64,000 bases of DNA from Caballeronia sp. NK8 (GTDB lineage Bacteria; Pseudomonadota; Gammaproteobacteria; Burkholderiales; Burkholderiaceae): positions 124,001-188,000 of the forward strand of contig NZ_AP024323.1 in NCBI RefSeq assembly GCF_018408855.1, given 5' to 3'. Both the position numbers and the translations under genes were made by a program. Positions 43,068-51,829 of this stretch are shown one piece after another; positions within the stretch are counted from its first letter, which is position 1; every line of letters begins with the position of its first letter. A model generated the notes under the pieces. That model had not been told where the DNA came from. It made no database searches and worked only from the letters and a program-made list of their open reading frames with translations.

Positions 43068-44165
43068 TCACGGCATCGGGTTCGCCTTGATGAAGTCGCG
43101 CACCGTATCGAAGCGCGATTTGCGCGTTTTACCGTCATCGTGAATCACGCCGTAGTTGCCATCGCCGCCGTAGCGTTGATCATCGTATAGCTCGTACAAC
43201 GTCACATTCTGAATGTTGTAAGTTTTTGCAAGCGACACGAATCCCTTCAACGCATCCTTGCCGACGAGATAGCCCGCCGGGTCCTCATGAGTCGGCCGCA
43301 CGCCATATTCCGTGATCCAGATGGGCTTGCCGTAACTGTCGCGCAACCGCTCCAGCACGTTGACCTTGTTCTGTCCCGCCGCCGTGATCGATCCCATGTT
43401 CGAGTACCAGTGCCACGCGGTGATGTCCCATTGCGGAATCGGATGGCCCTTGCTGCCGTCGGGCTGCGTACCCGCATAGAGCATGTCCGTGAAGCCGTAG
43501 TGAAGCCAGCTGAACGATGTCAGCAGGATCTTCGCGTCCGGGTTCGTCTCGCGTATGCCTTTGATCAAGCCGAGGATCGATCCGCGCGCCTTCATGAACC
43601 TCGCGTTGTCGTAATCCGACGGATGTTCACCGCTGCGGTCCGAGCCGAGGATCGTCCAGTTGTCGTACTCGTTGCCCACCTGATAGTACGTGACGAGCCC
43701 CTTCAGCATGCGTCCCGCGATCTTGCCGAGCGCATAGCCGCGCTCGAACGTTTCCTGCTCGTTCGCGCGCTTCTCCTGTTCGAAGGGCGTCACGAGCGCG
43801 AGCACGCCGATGCATTGCTTCGCCGCCGCGCGCGCGAAATCCGCGACCATGTGCGCGCTTTCCTCGTTCGACACATCTTGCGCGTACATCGTGACACCAA
43901 GATCACGCAGTTGTGAAATCTGCAGACCATAGTCGCTCATGCGATACGCGCCACGATGTTCCAGATGTCCCGCGATGCCATAGAACACGCCGGTCGACCC
44001 CTTGCCGCAGGAAATCTTCGGCGTCGCGTGGCCCGCGGCATCCGCCTTGGGGACGGCCGAGCGACTGCTGTGGTAGGCGTCGGACGTGCCGCTGCGCGCG
44101 AAGATCAGCACCGAAGCGCACAGCAACGCGCCAAACACCAATACCGCAGCCACCAGAATTCGCAT
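43068..44165 (-). CDS. Secreted or membrane-anchored clan GH-A glycoside hydrolase
   Basis: A 365-residue protein with an N-terminal hydrophobic segment (LVAAVLVFGALLCASVLIF) acting as signal or anchor. A TIM-barrel hydrolase follows, with the clan GH-A acid/base motif TYYQVGNEYDNW (Asn-Glu) and nucleophile motif PIWITEYGVRPTHED. DITAWHWYSNMG lies between them. The exact GH family is not certain (GH39-, GH53- or GH5-like). Its place in the exopolysaccharide locus suggests trimming or releasing the polymer in the periplasm. It is followed by a long spacer and then wzc. Confidence 0.8.
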   Translation of the reverse strand: MRILVAAVLVFGALLCASVLIFARSGTSDAYHSSRSAVPKADAAGHATPKISCGKGSTGVFYGIAGHLEHRGAYRMSDYGLQISQLRDLGVTMYAQDVSNEESAHMVADFARAAAKQCIGVLALVTPFEQEKRANEQETFERGYALGKIAGRMLKGLVTYYQVGNEYDNWTILGSDRSGEHPSDYDNARFMKARGSILGLIKGIRETNPDAKILLTSFSWLHYGFTDMLYAGTQPDGSKGHPIPQWDITAWHWYSNMGSITAAGQNKVNVLERLRDSYGKPIWITEYGVRPTHEDPAGYLVGKDALKGFVSLAKTYNIQNVTLYELYDDQRYGGDGNYGVIHDDGKTRKSRFDTVRDFIKANPMP

Positions 44166-44195
44166 CGACGTTCGGCCTCGTGATAGTGCGCGCGG

Positions 44196-45389
44196 TTATT
44201 TGACCAGCGCGTCGGAGTGTCGTGCCGTCGCCTCGACGCCCGCGTTGCGCGCATCGCCCGCTTGCAGCACGACGTTCAGCGCCTGCGCATCGAATACTTC
44301 GCGCGAGAAGCGTCGCCGGAATGCGGCCGACAACGCGGCAAGCGGAAAATCGCTCGCGGCGAAGATGCGTTCGACGAAGGCATCGTGGTCGTGCGCGGGA
44401 AAGAGCAATGCATCGGGCAAGTACGAGTCGAGTCCCGATACGCGCGCGACGACGATCGGCCGTTCCGCGAGCACGGATTCGATCATCACGAGCGGCACGC
44501 CCTCGTACGCGGAGGGCAGCACGAGCGCATCGCTGGCGACGATATACGGCAGCACGTCTTTCTGCGGCCCGACCATTCGCACGCAGGCGGACAGCACAGG
44601 GCTCGCGTCGATCGTCTCTTGCAGACGCGCTGCGTCCGGCCCTTCGCCGACGATCAGCACGAGCGTACGTGCGAATGCATCGGCATGTCGCTCGATGGCC
44701 TGCATCAGGAAGTCTTGACGCTTCTGCTGAAAGTTCAGCCGGCCGACATGCGCGATGATCGTGGTGCCGTCGTCGGGCAGGCCGAGCGACGCGCGCGCGG
44801 CCTCTTTCGTGAGCGTCGAACGGCTGAAGCGATCGTCGACATAATTCTCGAGCACCATCGCGCGCGCGTTCGGCGCGAGCGTCTTCAGCTTGCCGCACAG
44901 ATGATCGTTCAACGTGACGTACGCGTTCGGCATGCGATACAACCGGCGCTTGACGAGCCACTTGAGCTTGCCGGATCGGCTCGCGTTCGCGGGCGCTTCG
45001 TCGACGAGCGGCAGATAGCTGACCGTCTCGATGCGTGCCCGGCGCGCCGCGAACAGCCCCGCGATGCCGGACGCGATCGTGCCTTGCGCGATCAGCACCT
45101 TGTCGAGTCGCAATGCGCGCAAGGTCGCGGCGGTCGCGCGCATCGTGCGCCACAGCGCGAGCGCATTCCCGCGTATCGATTCGGCCGTGTACGAAAGACC
45201 GATCGCCTTCACTTTCGGATGAGCGGCCGCCAGATCGCGCACGTAGCGATACAACGGCTCGTTCCTGGTCGGCACGAGGATATGCAAGGTTTCGACCTGC
45301 GTGCTCGGCACAAGCGCAAGCATGAAGCGCTTGAGCATCTCTTCGTGACCGCCGTTTATACCCGAGTCGCAGTAGATTCCCAACCTCAC
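44196..45389 (-). CDS. Family 4 glycosyltransferase
   Basis: A 397-residue GT-B enzyme. The N-terminal domain opens MRLGIYCDSGINGGHEEML, with the glycine-rich acceptor loop. The C-terminal donor domain shows TIIAHVGRLNFQQKRQDFLM, VLIVGEGPDAARLQ, and the E-x7-E signature ALVLPSAYEGVPLVMIES. It uses a GTG start with GGGAGG upstream. It transfers a nucleotide sugar during exopolysaccharide assembly at the cytoplasmic face; the sugar is unknown. It lies 49 bases after the next glycosyltransferase. Confidence 0.9.
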   Translation of the reverse strand: MRLGIYCDSGINGGHEEMLKRFMLALVPSTQVETLHILVPTRNEPLYRYVRDLAAAHPKVKAIGLSYTAESIRGNALALWRTMRATAATLRALRLDKVLIAQGTIASGIAGLFAARRARIETVSYLPLVDEAPANASRSGKLKWLVKRRLYRMPNAYVTLNDHLCGKLKTLAPNARAMVLENYVDDRFSRSTLTKEAARASLGLPDDGTTIIAHVGRLNFQQKRQDFLMQAIERHADAFARTLVLIVGEGPDAARLQETIDASPVLSACVRMVGPQKDVLPYIVASDALVLPSAYEGVPLVMIESVLAERPIVVARVSGLDSYLPDALLFPAHDHDAFVERIFAASDFPLAALSAAFRRRFSREVFDAQALNVVLQAGDARNAGVEATARHSDALVK

Positions 45390-45438
45390 CGGCTTCCTCC
45401 CTCGCTGCGCGCGTCGGCATTGCTGCTGGCACGCGCCG

Positions 45439-46518
45439 TCATGGCTTGTCGATGAACTGCATCAGCAGGCGTGCGCTTTCCGTCCATCGGAAGCGCTCGG
45501 CATGCGCGAGGCCGCGCCGCTTCAGGTCCGCGCTCAGTTCCGGCGAATCGAGCAGCTCGCGCAGTTTGCTCGAAATATCGTCGACCGAGTAGGGGTCGCA
45601 ATAGATCGATGCATCGCCGCACGTTTCCGGCAACGCAGCCGCGCGGCCCACGAGCGTCGGGCAGCCGTTGCGCATCGCCTCCAGCGGCGGAATGCCGAAC
45701 CCTTCGTAAATGGAAGGATAGAGGAAGCATGCCGCATGTTGGTAGAGCGCTCTCAGCTTTTCGTCGCTGACGTAGCCCGCCTGCTTGATGTTCGGCGCGC
45801 TCGACAGATCATGCGCCTTGCCAAAAATCGACGCATTCTTCATACCGACGATCACCAGATCGATCGACGGATCGTTCAGCTTCATGAATGCTTCGACGAG
45901 ACGTTTGAAGTTCTTGGTCGGATTCATGCTGCTCACGGCGAGCACGTAGCGATTATTCGTGAGCTTCAGTTCGTCGATCACGGAAGCATCCGGCGTGATG
46001 TGATCGAGATGGTCCGCGGCGAGCGGCACCACGCCGATGCGCTCCGCAGGCACGCCGACATGATGCGCGAGCCGGTCGCGCGAGAAGGTCGAGTTGGTCA
46101 GCACGCAACTCGACGTGCGCGCGAGAATCCAGAACATCACGTGATACCAGGTGCGGAACTTCCACGAGAAGTGCGCGGGCGTATCGAACACCGCGGCATC
46201 GTGCATGTAGATGATCTGGTTCGTGCGAAAGATGGAGCCCGAGTTGGACAGATTCACGATACGTGAGCGGCCGGCGAAGAGCGGCAGCACGATCTGCTCC
46301 CAGAAGACGCCCTTGCCGAAGCCGAGCTTGACGGTGTCGACGCCCTGCACGGGATCGAGGCCGCTTTGCGGCGGAACCGCGAGCCTCACATGCGAGCCTT
46401 GCGGCAACTGCCCGAGTGCGGCGACGAGTTCGCGCGCGACACGCTGCACGCCGGTGGTCTTCTGGCTCGTGAAACGGCCGTTGTAGACGAGCTTGCTGGT
46501 GGCGAAGGAAGTATCCAT
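45439..46518 (-). CDS. Family 4 glycosyltransferase
   Basis: A 359-residue GT-B enzyme. The N-terminal part has TTGVQRVARELVAALGQLP. The donor domain has RYVLAVSSMNPTKNFKRLVE, LVIVGMKNASIFG, and ACFLYPSIYEGFGIPPLEAM with the E-x7-E pair. The opening YNGRFTSQKTTGVQR is common in mannosyl/rhamnosyl-type transferases, but specificity is not assigned. It begins 10 bases after the next gene's stop and is part of a tight three-transferase run. Confidence 0.9.
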   Translation of the reverse strand: MDTSFATSKLVYNGRFTSQKTTGVQRVARELVAALGQLPQGSHVRLAVPPQSGLDPVQGVDTVKLGFGKGVFWEQIVLPLFAGRSRIVNLSNSGSIFRTNQIIYMHDAAVFDTPAHFSWKFRTWYHVMFWILARTSSCVLTNSTFSRDRLAHHVGVPAERIGVVPLAADHLDHITPDASVIDELKLTNNRYVLAVSSMNPTKNFKRLVEAFMKLNDPSIDLVIVGMKNASIFGKAHDLSSAPNIKQAGYVSDEKLRALYQHAACFLYPSIYEGFGIPPLEAMRNGCPTLVGRAAALPETCGDASIYCDPYSVDDISSKLRELLDSPELSADLKRRGLAHAERFRWTESARLLMQFIDKP

Positions 46519-46528
46519 GGTCTAGGCG

Positions 46529-47680
46529 TCAGAACTGTGAATCGGAGCTGGTTTCATAGGCGATCTCGTCCTTGTCGAGGGGCGCGGGCGCGTGCGTGGA
46601 GGAGTCGAGTTCGTATATGGAGAGCCATTGACGGAAGATCGCGTCCATCGAAAAGCGCTTGCTCGCCGACGTTCTCGCCGCTGTTCCCATGCGCGCGCGC
46701 AGGACGGGGTCGTCGCGCAACATCGCCGTGTACTGCGTCATTTCTTCGACACTCGATGCGACGAAGCCCGTGACGCCATGCTGAACGACATCGCGATTGC
46801 CGACCACGTCCGTGACCACGGCGGGAATGCCCGCGACCTGCGCTTCGATCAGCGCGATAGGCATGCCTTCCCAACGGGACGTCTGCACATAGATGTCGAG
46901 ACTGGCGGTAAGTTCAAGCGCACGGTCGCGCGTGACCCAGCCACTGCACGACACGACGTCGTTGGGCGTCCCGGCGGGCAACTCTTCGGCATGACCGCCG
47001 ATCCACAGGAACTGCGTCGAGTCGCCGTGCAACGCGGTGGCGAGGTCCACGAACGCTTCATGATTCTTTTGAAACGTGGCGCGCCCGCTCATGCCGATGA
47101 GCACGTCCTGCGCGTCTTTCTCGATGCGCGGCGGAATCTCCGGCACGTTCACGCCGTTCTCGATCATGCGGGCCTGTCGCGCGTGCATTCTCGTCTCGAT
47201 CTCGGAGAGCTCGCTCTTCGAGCACGCGACGATGGTGCCGCCCAGACGCGCCGCGATGCGCTCGAAGCTCAGATAGGCGAACTGCTTCGCGGCCGACACG
47301 TCGCGGCGCAGAAACGCGAGGCCGTGCGGCGAATAGAACACGCGGGCACGCGGTGCGGCGATGCGCGCAGCGGCGCGTCCCAGCACGCCGGCCTTCGAGG
47401 AGTGCAGATGGATCACCGACGGATCGCACTCCCTGAGCTTGCGGACCAGATTCCACAGACCGGTGAGGTCGCTTTTCATGCTCACTTCGCGAACCATGTT
47501 CACATAGGTCAGCTTGACCGCCGGATGAAAAAGCCTGGAAAAATTGTTGGGCGTTTCCTGCCGGATCGAATGAAGGATCGTGACGCTGACGCCCGCGGCT
47601 GCCGCGCGGTTCGAAAGCTGGGTCAGCATGGATAGCACACCGCCACCGAAAGCTTCGGTGATATGGACGATCTCTTTCAT
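46529..47680 (-). CDS. Family 4 glycosyltransferase
   Basis: A 383-residue GT-B enzyme. The start MKEIVHITEAFGGGVLSMLT has the acceptor-site glycine loop, and HLHSSKAGVLGRAAARIAAP follows. The donor domain shows DVLIGMSGRATFQKNHEAFV and the E-x7-E signature TSRWEGMPIALIEAQVAG. I use ATG 47680 with GAAGAG upstream. A longer ATG at 47728 adds poorly conserved residues. It is the first gene of the three-transferase run and would be driven from the spacer upstream. Confidence 0.88.
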   Translation of the reverse strand: MKEIVHITEAFGGGVLSMLTQLSNRAAAAGVSVTILHSIRQETPNNFSRLFHPAVKLTYVNMVREVSMKSDLTGLWNLVRKLRECDPSVIHLHSSKAGVLGRAAARIAAPRARVFYSPHGLAFLRRDVSAAKQFAYLSFERIAARLGGTIVACSKSELSEIETRMHARQARMIENGVNVPEIPPRIEKDAQDVLIGMSGRATFQKNHEAFVDLATALHGDSTQFLWIGGHAEELPAGTPNDVVSCSGWVTRDRALELTASLDIYVQTSRWEGMPIALIEAQVAGIPAVVTDVVGNRDVVQHGVTGFVASSVEEMTQYTAMLRDDPVLRARMGTAARTSASKRFSMDAIFRQWLSIYELDSSTHAPAPLDKDEIAYETSSDSQF

Positions 47681-48182
47681 CTTGGACTCTTCGTTGGCGT
47701 CCTGCCGAGCACCCGCGGCAATACGCAATAAGAAGTTAATGGCCTAATCGTTATCGGTGATCGACGTGACACTTTCGAGAAATGACCGATGCATGAAAGA
47801 GGTGCACGGTCGTTCACGAGGAGTACTGATCGAGCATTGAATTGCGCAATCGAAAAATTCGCACGCGATGCGACATAGCATGAGTCGTTCCCGCGCACGG
47901 ATGCGAGGAACCCCATCATGCTCGAAAACTTCCCCGGAATTACCTGCTGGAAGCCTCTGACCAGGTCAATTTGGCCGTATGGCTCCCGCTAGATCGGTCT
48001 TTTTGAGGATTATTCTGCGTCGCGCGGTTGAAATGCGGTAAGGCCCGGTAAAAACGGCCGCCCTGCAATGGTGCGCGAAGCCGACTAATCGTTCAGATTT
48101 TTTGGCGTCCCGGCGTCGGGACTGCGGCATCCGGCGTGGGCACCTTCCTCATTGAAGTGCTCAGGACACGGATTGTTTGAGG
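47681..48182. other. 500-base spacer upstream of the glycosyltransferase run
   Basis: I see no supportable gene. A small hairpin GTCCCG/CGGGAC (48107-48112 and 48117-48122) lies after the small upstream gene, but on the minus strand it is followed by an A run, not a T run. TTAATGGCCTAATCG (from 47737) and the T-rich CGGTCTTTTTGAGG (from 47994) are less GC-rich than the surroundings and may contain the promoter for the transferases. No ops/JUMPStart element was found. Confidence 0.35.
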
Positions 48183-48344
48183 TCATTTCGTTACTGAGGC
48201 ATTCTGCTGAGCAATCGCCGCTTCGCAAATCTCCAGAATTATCTGCAGGTCTTTGAGCGGAACCGCGACCGATTGCATGCGCAGGCTTTGGGCCTGCTGC
48301 ACCAGCTTCTGGACGTGTTCGATCGACATTTCCTCTGATTCCAT
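48183..48344 (-). CDS. Small hypothetical protein in the exopolysaccharide locus
   Basis: From ATG 48344 it encodes 53 residues, MESEEMSIEHVQKLVQQAQS onward, a helical, Gln-rich peptide ending AAIAQQNASVTK, with heptad-like leucine spacing suited to a short coiled coil. The frame extends up to 48482, but the added part is Cys/His-rich and overlaps nothing conserved. GAGAG lies about ten bases upstream. It sits between the flippase and the glycosyltransferases on the same strand. I do not recognise it. Confidence 0.4.
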   Translation of the reverse strand: MESEEMSIEHVQKLVQQAQSLRMQSVAVPLKDLQIILEICEAAIAQQNASVTK

Positions 48345-48485
48345 TCCACAGGCTCTCTTAATTAAACACTGGTCATACCAATACGATACCGGCTCGAACT
48401 GCATCGGTCGGTTCGCTGACTCACATACATGCATGCAACTTTGAAGTAGGGCGTGTGTCGAATGTTGCCACATCAAAATCATGCA

Positions 48486-49763
48486 TCACGTCGTTCCCGA
48501 GCTCGCGCCTTCGGCGATTGGACGACGCTTCAGTAACGGCACGCCTTGCAGATGCAGCGTGAATGCCATCGCGGCAGCAACCAGCGTTTCGGTGATCAGC
48601 ACCGTAGCCCCCGCGCCCTGTTCGCCGAACAGCGTTGCGAGCACGGCGAGCAAGCCGAAGTTCACCACCGCGGACGCCATCAGCACACGACTGAATTGTG
48701 CCTTCATGCCGAGCGGAAGCATCGTCTGAACACCGAAGAGATCGGAGAGGCCGGCCATCAACGGCACGAACGCCATCCATCGCAACACCTCTACGGTAGG
48801 CAAGAACTTCGGTCCGTACAAGAGTTTTACTGCAAGCGGCGCACCGAAGAAGATGCACACCGAGATCAGTGACACGATCACGGCTTGCACCACGAACATC
48901 TTCCGAAGGAACGCGAAGGCATCTTCTCTTGCGTGATGCATGAGGAAGCTCACGCGAGGATACGCCGCGGTCTTGAGAGGAGTCAGCATATTCAGTGCCG
49001 CGCGGATGAGCTTGTCGGCCGCGGCGAAGTAGCCCGCCGCGACATTGCCCGCGATGAACGTGAGTATCACGATGTTGCTCGATGCGTAGATGTCCACGAT
49101 CGCCGTGGCAATGAACACGCTCCAGCCGTCCTTCAGACGAGTGACGATGGTCTTGAACGACACGCGCACGAAGTCGAGCTCGCGCCGGGAGTACAGGTAC
49201 GTGCAGATCGCGATGCCCGACAGCAACGGCACCAGCGCATTCACGGCCATCGCAATGTACACATCGTCGTGTTCGCGCACGAAGAGATACATCGCAGGAA
49301 TGCTGAGCGCGCGTCCGATGAATACGAAGAGGCTCAGCATGCCGAGATCTTCGATGCCCTGGAAGTACCACGTGGGTATCAGCATCGCGCCGACCGCCTG
49401 GCCATAGCCGATGAGAAGCAGCTCGCGATTCTCTTGAAGAAAGGGGATGGCCGACGTCAGTATGACCATCACGACGAATCCGGCGCACGCGAGCGAGGCT
49501 TGCGTGAGGATGGTTTCCCAGAACACGCGCGAGCGCAGTTCGCGATTGTCGCGATTGATCGAGACCTTCGGCGTGGCCGTCAGCGAGAAGCTGTAGTTGG
49601 TGAGCGAGATGAAGTAGGCAGTAAAGGCCAGGCCAAATGAAAGGCGTCCATATTCGCCCGGACCGAGGACGCGCGCGAGCCACGGCAGCGTCAGCAGCGG
49701 TGCGAGGTATGTGGATACCTGCAACGTCATCAGAATCGTGAAGTTCTTTCGAAAAGATGCCAT
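48486..49763 (-). CDS. Wzx-like polysaccharide flippase
   Basis: A 425-residue inner-membrane protein of the MATE/MVF fold with about twelve helices. It opens MASFRKNFTILMTLQVSTYL followed by PLLTLPWLARVLGPGEYGRL, the conserved N terminus of polysaccharide transporters. FIAGNVAAGYFAAADKLIRA and PLKTAAYPRVSFLMHHARED lie in the middle. It would flip lipid-linked repeat units to the periplasm for the Wzy-like protein. I use ATG 49763; a longer start at 49820 adds His-rich residues. Confidence 0.9.
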   Translation of the reverse strand: MASFRKNFTILMTLQVSTYLAPLLTLPWLARVLGPGEYGRLSFGLAFTAYFISLTNYSFSLTATPKVSINRDNRELRSRVFWETILTQASLACAGFVVMVILTSAIPFLQENRELLLIGYGQAVGAMLIPTWYFQGIEDLGMLSLFVFIGRALSIPAMYLFVREHDDVYIAMAVNALVPLLSGIAICTYLYSRRELDFVRVSFKTIVTRLKDGWSVFIATAIVDIYASSNIVILTFIAGNVAAGYFAAADKLIRAALNMLTPLKTAAYPRVSFLMHHAREDAFAFLRKMFVVQAVIVSLISVCIFFGAPLAVKLLYGPKFLPTVEVLRWMAFVPLMAGLSDLFGVQTMLPLGMKAQFSRVLMASAVVNFGLLAVLATLFGEQGAGATVLITETLVAAAMAFTLHLQGVPLLKRRPIAEGASSGTT

Positions 49764-50162
49764 TGAACGGTTTTTTCCCGGCTTGTGCGAAGCGTGGTGA
49801 TCTTGATGACTATGCCGCAAGGTTGCGAACCGTGCTGGTTCGCCCGACGCGAGGGGCTCTTGCGTGACAGCTTCTCAGGCGAATAGTTTCGCTTGCGCGC
49901 TCTGCCGTCAATGCGGCACGCGGCCAGGAGATGTGCACGTCTGCGCCTTTGGACCGGCGTCGGGTGCGCGGAAGTTGAACGGAATACACCGCCTCCGGAC
50001 CATCGATTCAAAGCCGGAAAGCATCAGTGTATTGCAAACCTTATTTAACAAAATAAAAGCATATTCATCAGTGGGTTTGCCCACGCAAATGTGCGTCTGA
50101 CACGGGATCGTTCGATTGCAAACTACTTGAAGTGCTGGTATGGCATACCGGCTTCGCAGGCC
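49764..50162. other. 400-base spacer with AT-rich core between the GT2 and flippase genes
   Basis: No gene is supported. A sharply AT-rich patch around 50035-50070 contains TTATTT and AAATAA in inverted order. Next to it are overlapping small hairpins GTGGG/CCCAC (50071-50075 and 50080-50084) and ACGCA/TGCGT (50083-50087 and 50092-50096). GGTATG/CATACC (50137-50142 and 50144-50149) lies just after the GT2 stop. The patch could hold a minus-strand promoter for the flippase and differs strongly in composition from the flanks. Confidence 0.4.
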
Positions 50163-51236
50163 TCATTCATTCACCGCTGACGCCTGTCGGGGAACGCGAT
50201 GTGCACGCGATGCCGCCGCAGGCGGACGCAACTCGAGGCCGAGCGCGCGCTTGACGAGGCGCTTGGCGAGGAACACGCGACGATCGACGGCGATCTTCCC
50301 GTGAAAGCGCAGTTCCTTCTGCGTATCCGAGCGATGCGTGGCGAAGTCGCGATAGCGTGCCGCCGTGGCTTCGATGATTCGCATCGATTCGGCGAACGCG
50401 TGGCCATCGACGCGCGCGGCCTGAAAGCACGCATACGCGAAGACCTTGTGGAACATCGCGAGCCAGAAGGGATCGAGCGGGCCGCCGTGGCAGCGTTGCA
50501 TGGTCTCTTCCGCGCAGGTCGCGAGCGACTGCACCGTGTACGGCGTCGCGCGGGTCGTGATGCTGCCTGCGCGGCGGCGATAGAAGTAGAGATCATCGGT
50601 GAGACGAAAGAGCGATTTCGCGCGCGCATAGACGAGCGGAATCGCGGCGGCGTCTTCATAGACGCGTCCGGCCGGAAACTCGATGCCGTCCCACAGTTCG
50701 CGCTTGTACACGCGCGCGACCGGAAACACCTGATACACGCGCGCGAAGTCCAGCAGCGCGTCGAGATCGCATGCGCGATGACCTTCCGTGCCCGCATCGA
50801 TCAGCGTGACCTTGTCGATGACTTTGCCGCCCGAATCGATGATGCCGACGTTGAATTCGATGATGTCCGCAGCGTTCGAGTCGAGCAGCGGCATGATCTT
50901 CGCGGTGAAGTCCGCTGCCCAGACGTCGTCGGAATCGAGAAAGCCTATGTATGGCGACGTCGCTTCCGCGATCGCGCGATTGCGTGCGGCGGAAACGCCA
51001 CGGTTTTCCTGATGAATGACGCGGATATTGCGGCCGCGTGCGCTGCGCTGCACGTCGAGGATGCGTTCGAGCGTGCGATCCGTCGAGCCATCGTCGATGA
51101 TGATCAGTTCGATTTCATCGGAACGCGGTTGCGAGAGCGCTGATTCGAGAGACGCGGCGATGAAATGCTCCACGTTGTACGCGGGGATGATCACCGAGAG
51201 CAAGGTTTCAGGGTTGCCATTGTGGACGCGTGTCAT
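50163..51236 (-). CDS. Family 2 glycosyltransferase
   Basis: About 357 residues from ATG 51236 (MTRVHNGNPE), which has GGTGA about ten bases upstream. In-frame ATG 51293 and TTG 51320 lie further upstream. The GT-A fold shows LLSVIIPAYNVEHFIAASLE, LIIIDDGSTDRTLERI, RGVSAARNRAIAEA-type NRGVSAARNRAIAEATSPYI, and the DxD-like FLDSDDVW. The C terminus is a basic, less conserved region. It is the most upstream gene of the exopolysaccharide locus. The sugar is unknown. Confidence 0.87.
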   Translation of the reverse strand: MTRVHNGNPETLLSVIIPAYNVEHFIAASLESALSQPRSDEIELIIIDDGSTDRTLERILDVQRSARGRNIRVIHQENRGVSAARNRAIAEATSPYIGFLDSDDVWAADFTAKIMPLLDSNAADIIEFNVGIIDSGGKVIDKVTLIDAGTEGHRACDLDALLDFARVYQVFPVARVYKRELWDGIEFPAGRVYEDAAAIPLVYARAKSLFRLTDDLYFYRRRAGSITTRATPYTVQSLATCAEETMQRCHGGPLDPFWLAMFHKVFAYACFQAARVDGHAFAESMRIIEATAARYRDFATHRSDTQKELRFHGKIAVDRRVFLAKRLVKRALGLELRPPAAASRAHRVPRQASAVNE

Positions 51237-51829
51237 TGTGCTCGTGTCACCGGTTAGAGTTGATTCGAAAGCCACCGTGGCCGAGGCGGTCATGCGTGCC
51301 GGCTGATTCAAGCGCTTCAAACGCTGAACGCCGGAGGGAATGCTATGGACAGGTGTGAAGCGGGGAAAGTTCTGCTACGCCTGAATGCGGAATCGAATGC
51401 GTATTCTCCAGATTGAGCGCCTCAAGTCGCCGTCAAGAGAAAAATAAAATCGATGCGCGGCTTTGCGTAGGGAATTTTAATTGCTGAAGGTATTGCATTT
51501 TGCCAACTTGAGCTTGTTTGCAGCCGCCAATCCCGCTTTGAAACTCGACATGTAAAAAACGTAACGAGAGTTTATTGCCTTGAATATGCGGCTATCAAAA
51601 AGCGAATTAATAGCATTCCGATATTTTCGAATCGGGCTGCTTGAGCACGATCGTGCACGCGGATTGCTACACAGGCGCGGCGGCGCACGGAATGCACCGC
51701 TGCCGCATGCGTCGTAGGCGCTCACATATAATGATCCGCAGGGATTCATTCGAGCTGCCCATTCTTCGGGCAGATGCAACCGGCTTCGCGACTTCACCGC
51801 AACACCGTTACACGCAAGGATCCATAACC
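51237..51829. other. AT-rich divergent spacer between the exopolysaccharide locus and the kinase-like gene
   Basis: About 590 bases with no supportable gene. The 51440-51640 stretch is clearly AT-richer than the rest of the window. A minus-strand frame there (51477-51836) ends in a lysine/asparagine-rich sequence, but has no ribosome site and its upstream half is Arg/Ser-rich. TATAAT at 51727-51732 is a good -10 for the kinase-like gene, about 90 bases before its start. It may be a boundary of acquired DNA. Confidence 0.4.

Noticed and set aside
47677..47919. 80-codon minus-strand frame upstream of a glycosyltransferase
   Set aside because: It overlaps the transferase start region, lacks a ribosome site and has random composition.
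48107..48122. GTCCCG/CGGGAC hairpin as a terminator after the small EPS gene
   Set aside because: On the minus strand it is followed by an A run, not a T run, and the stem is only six pairs.
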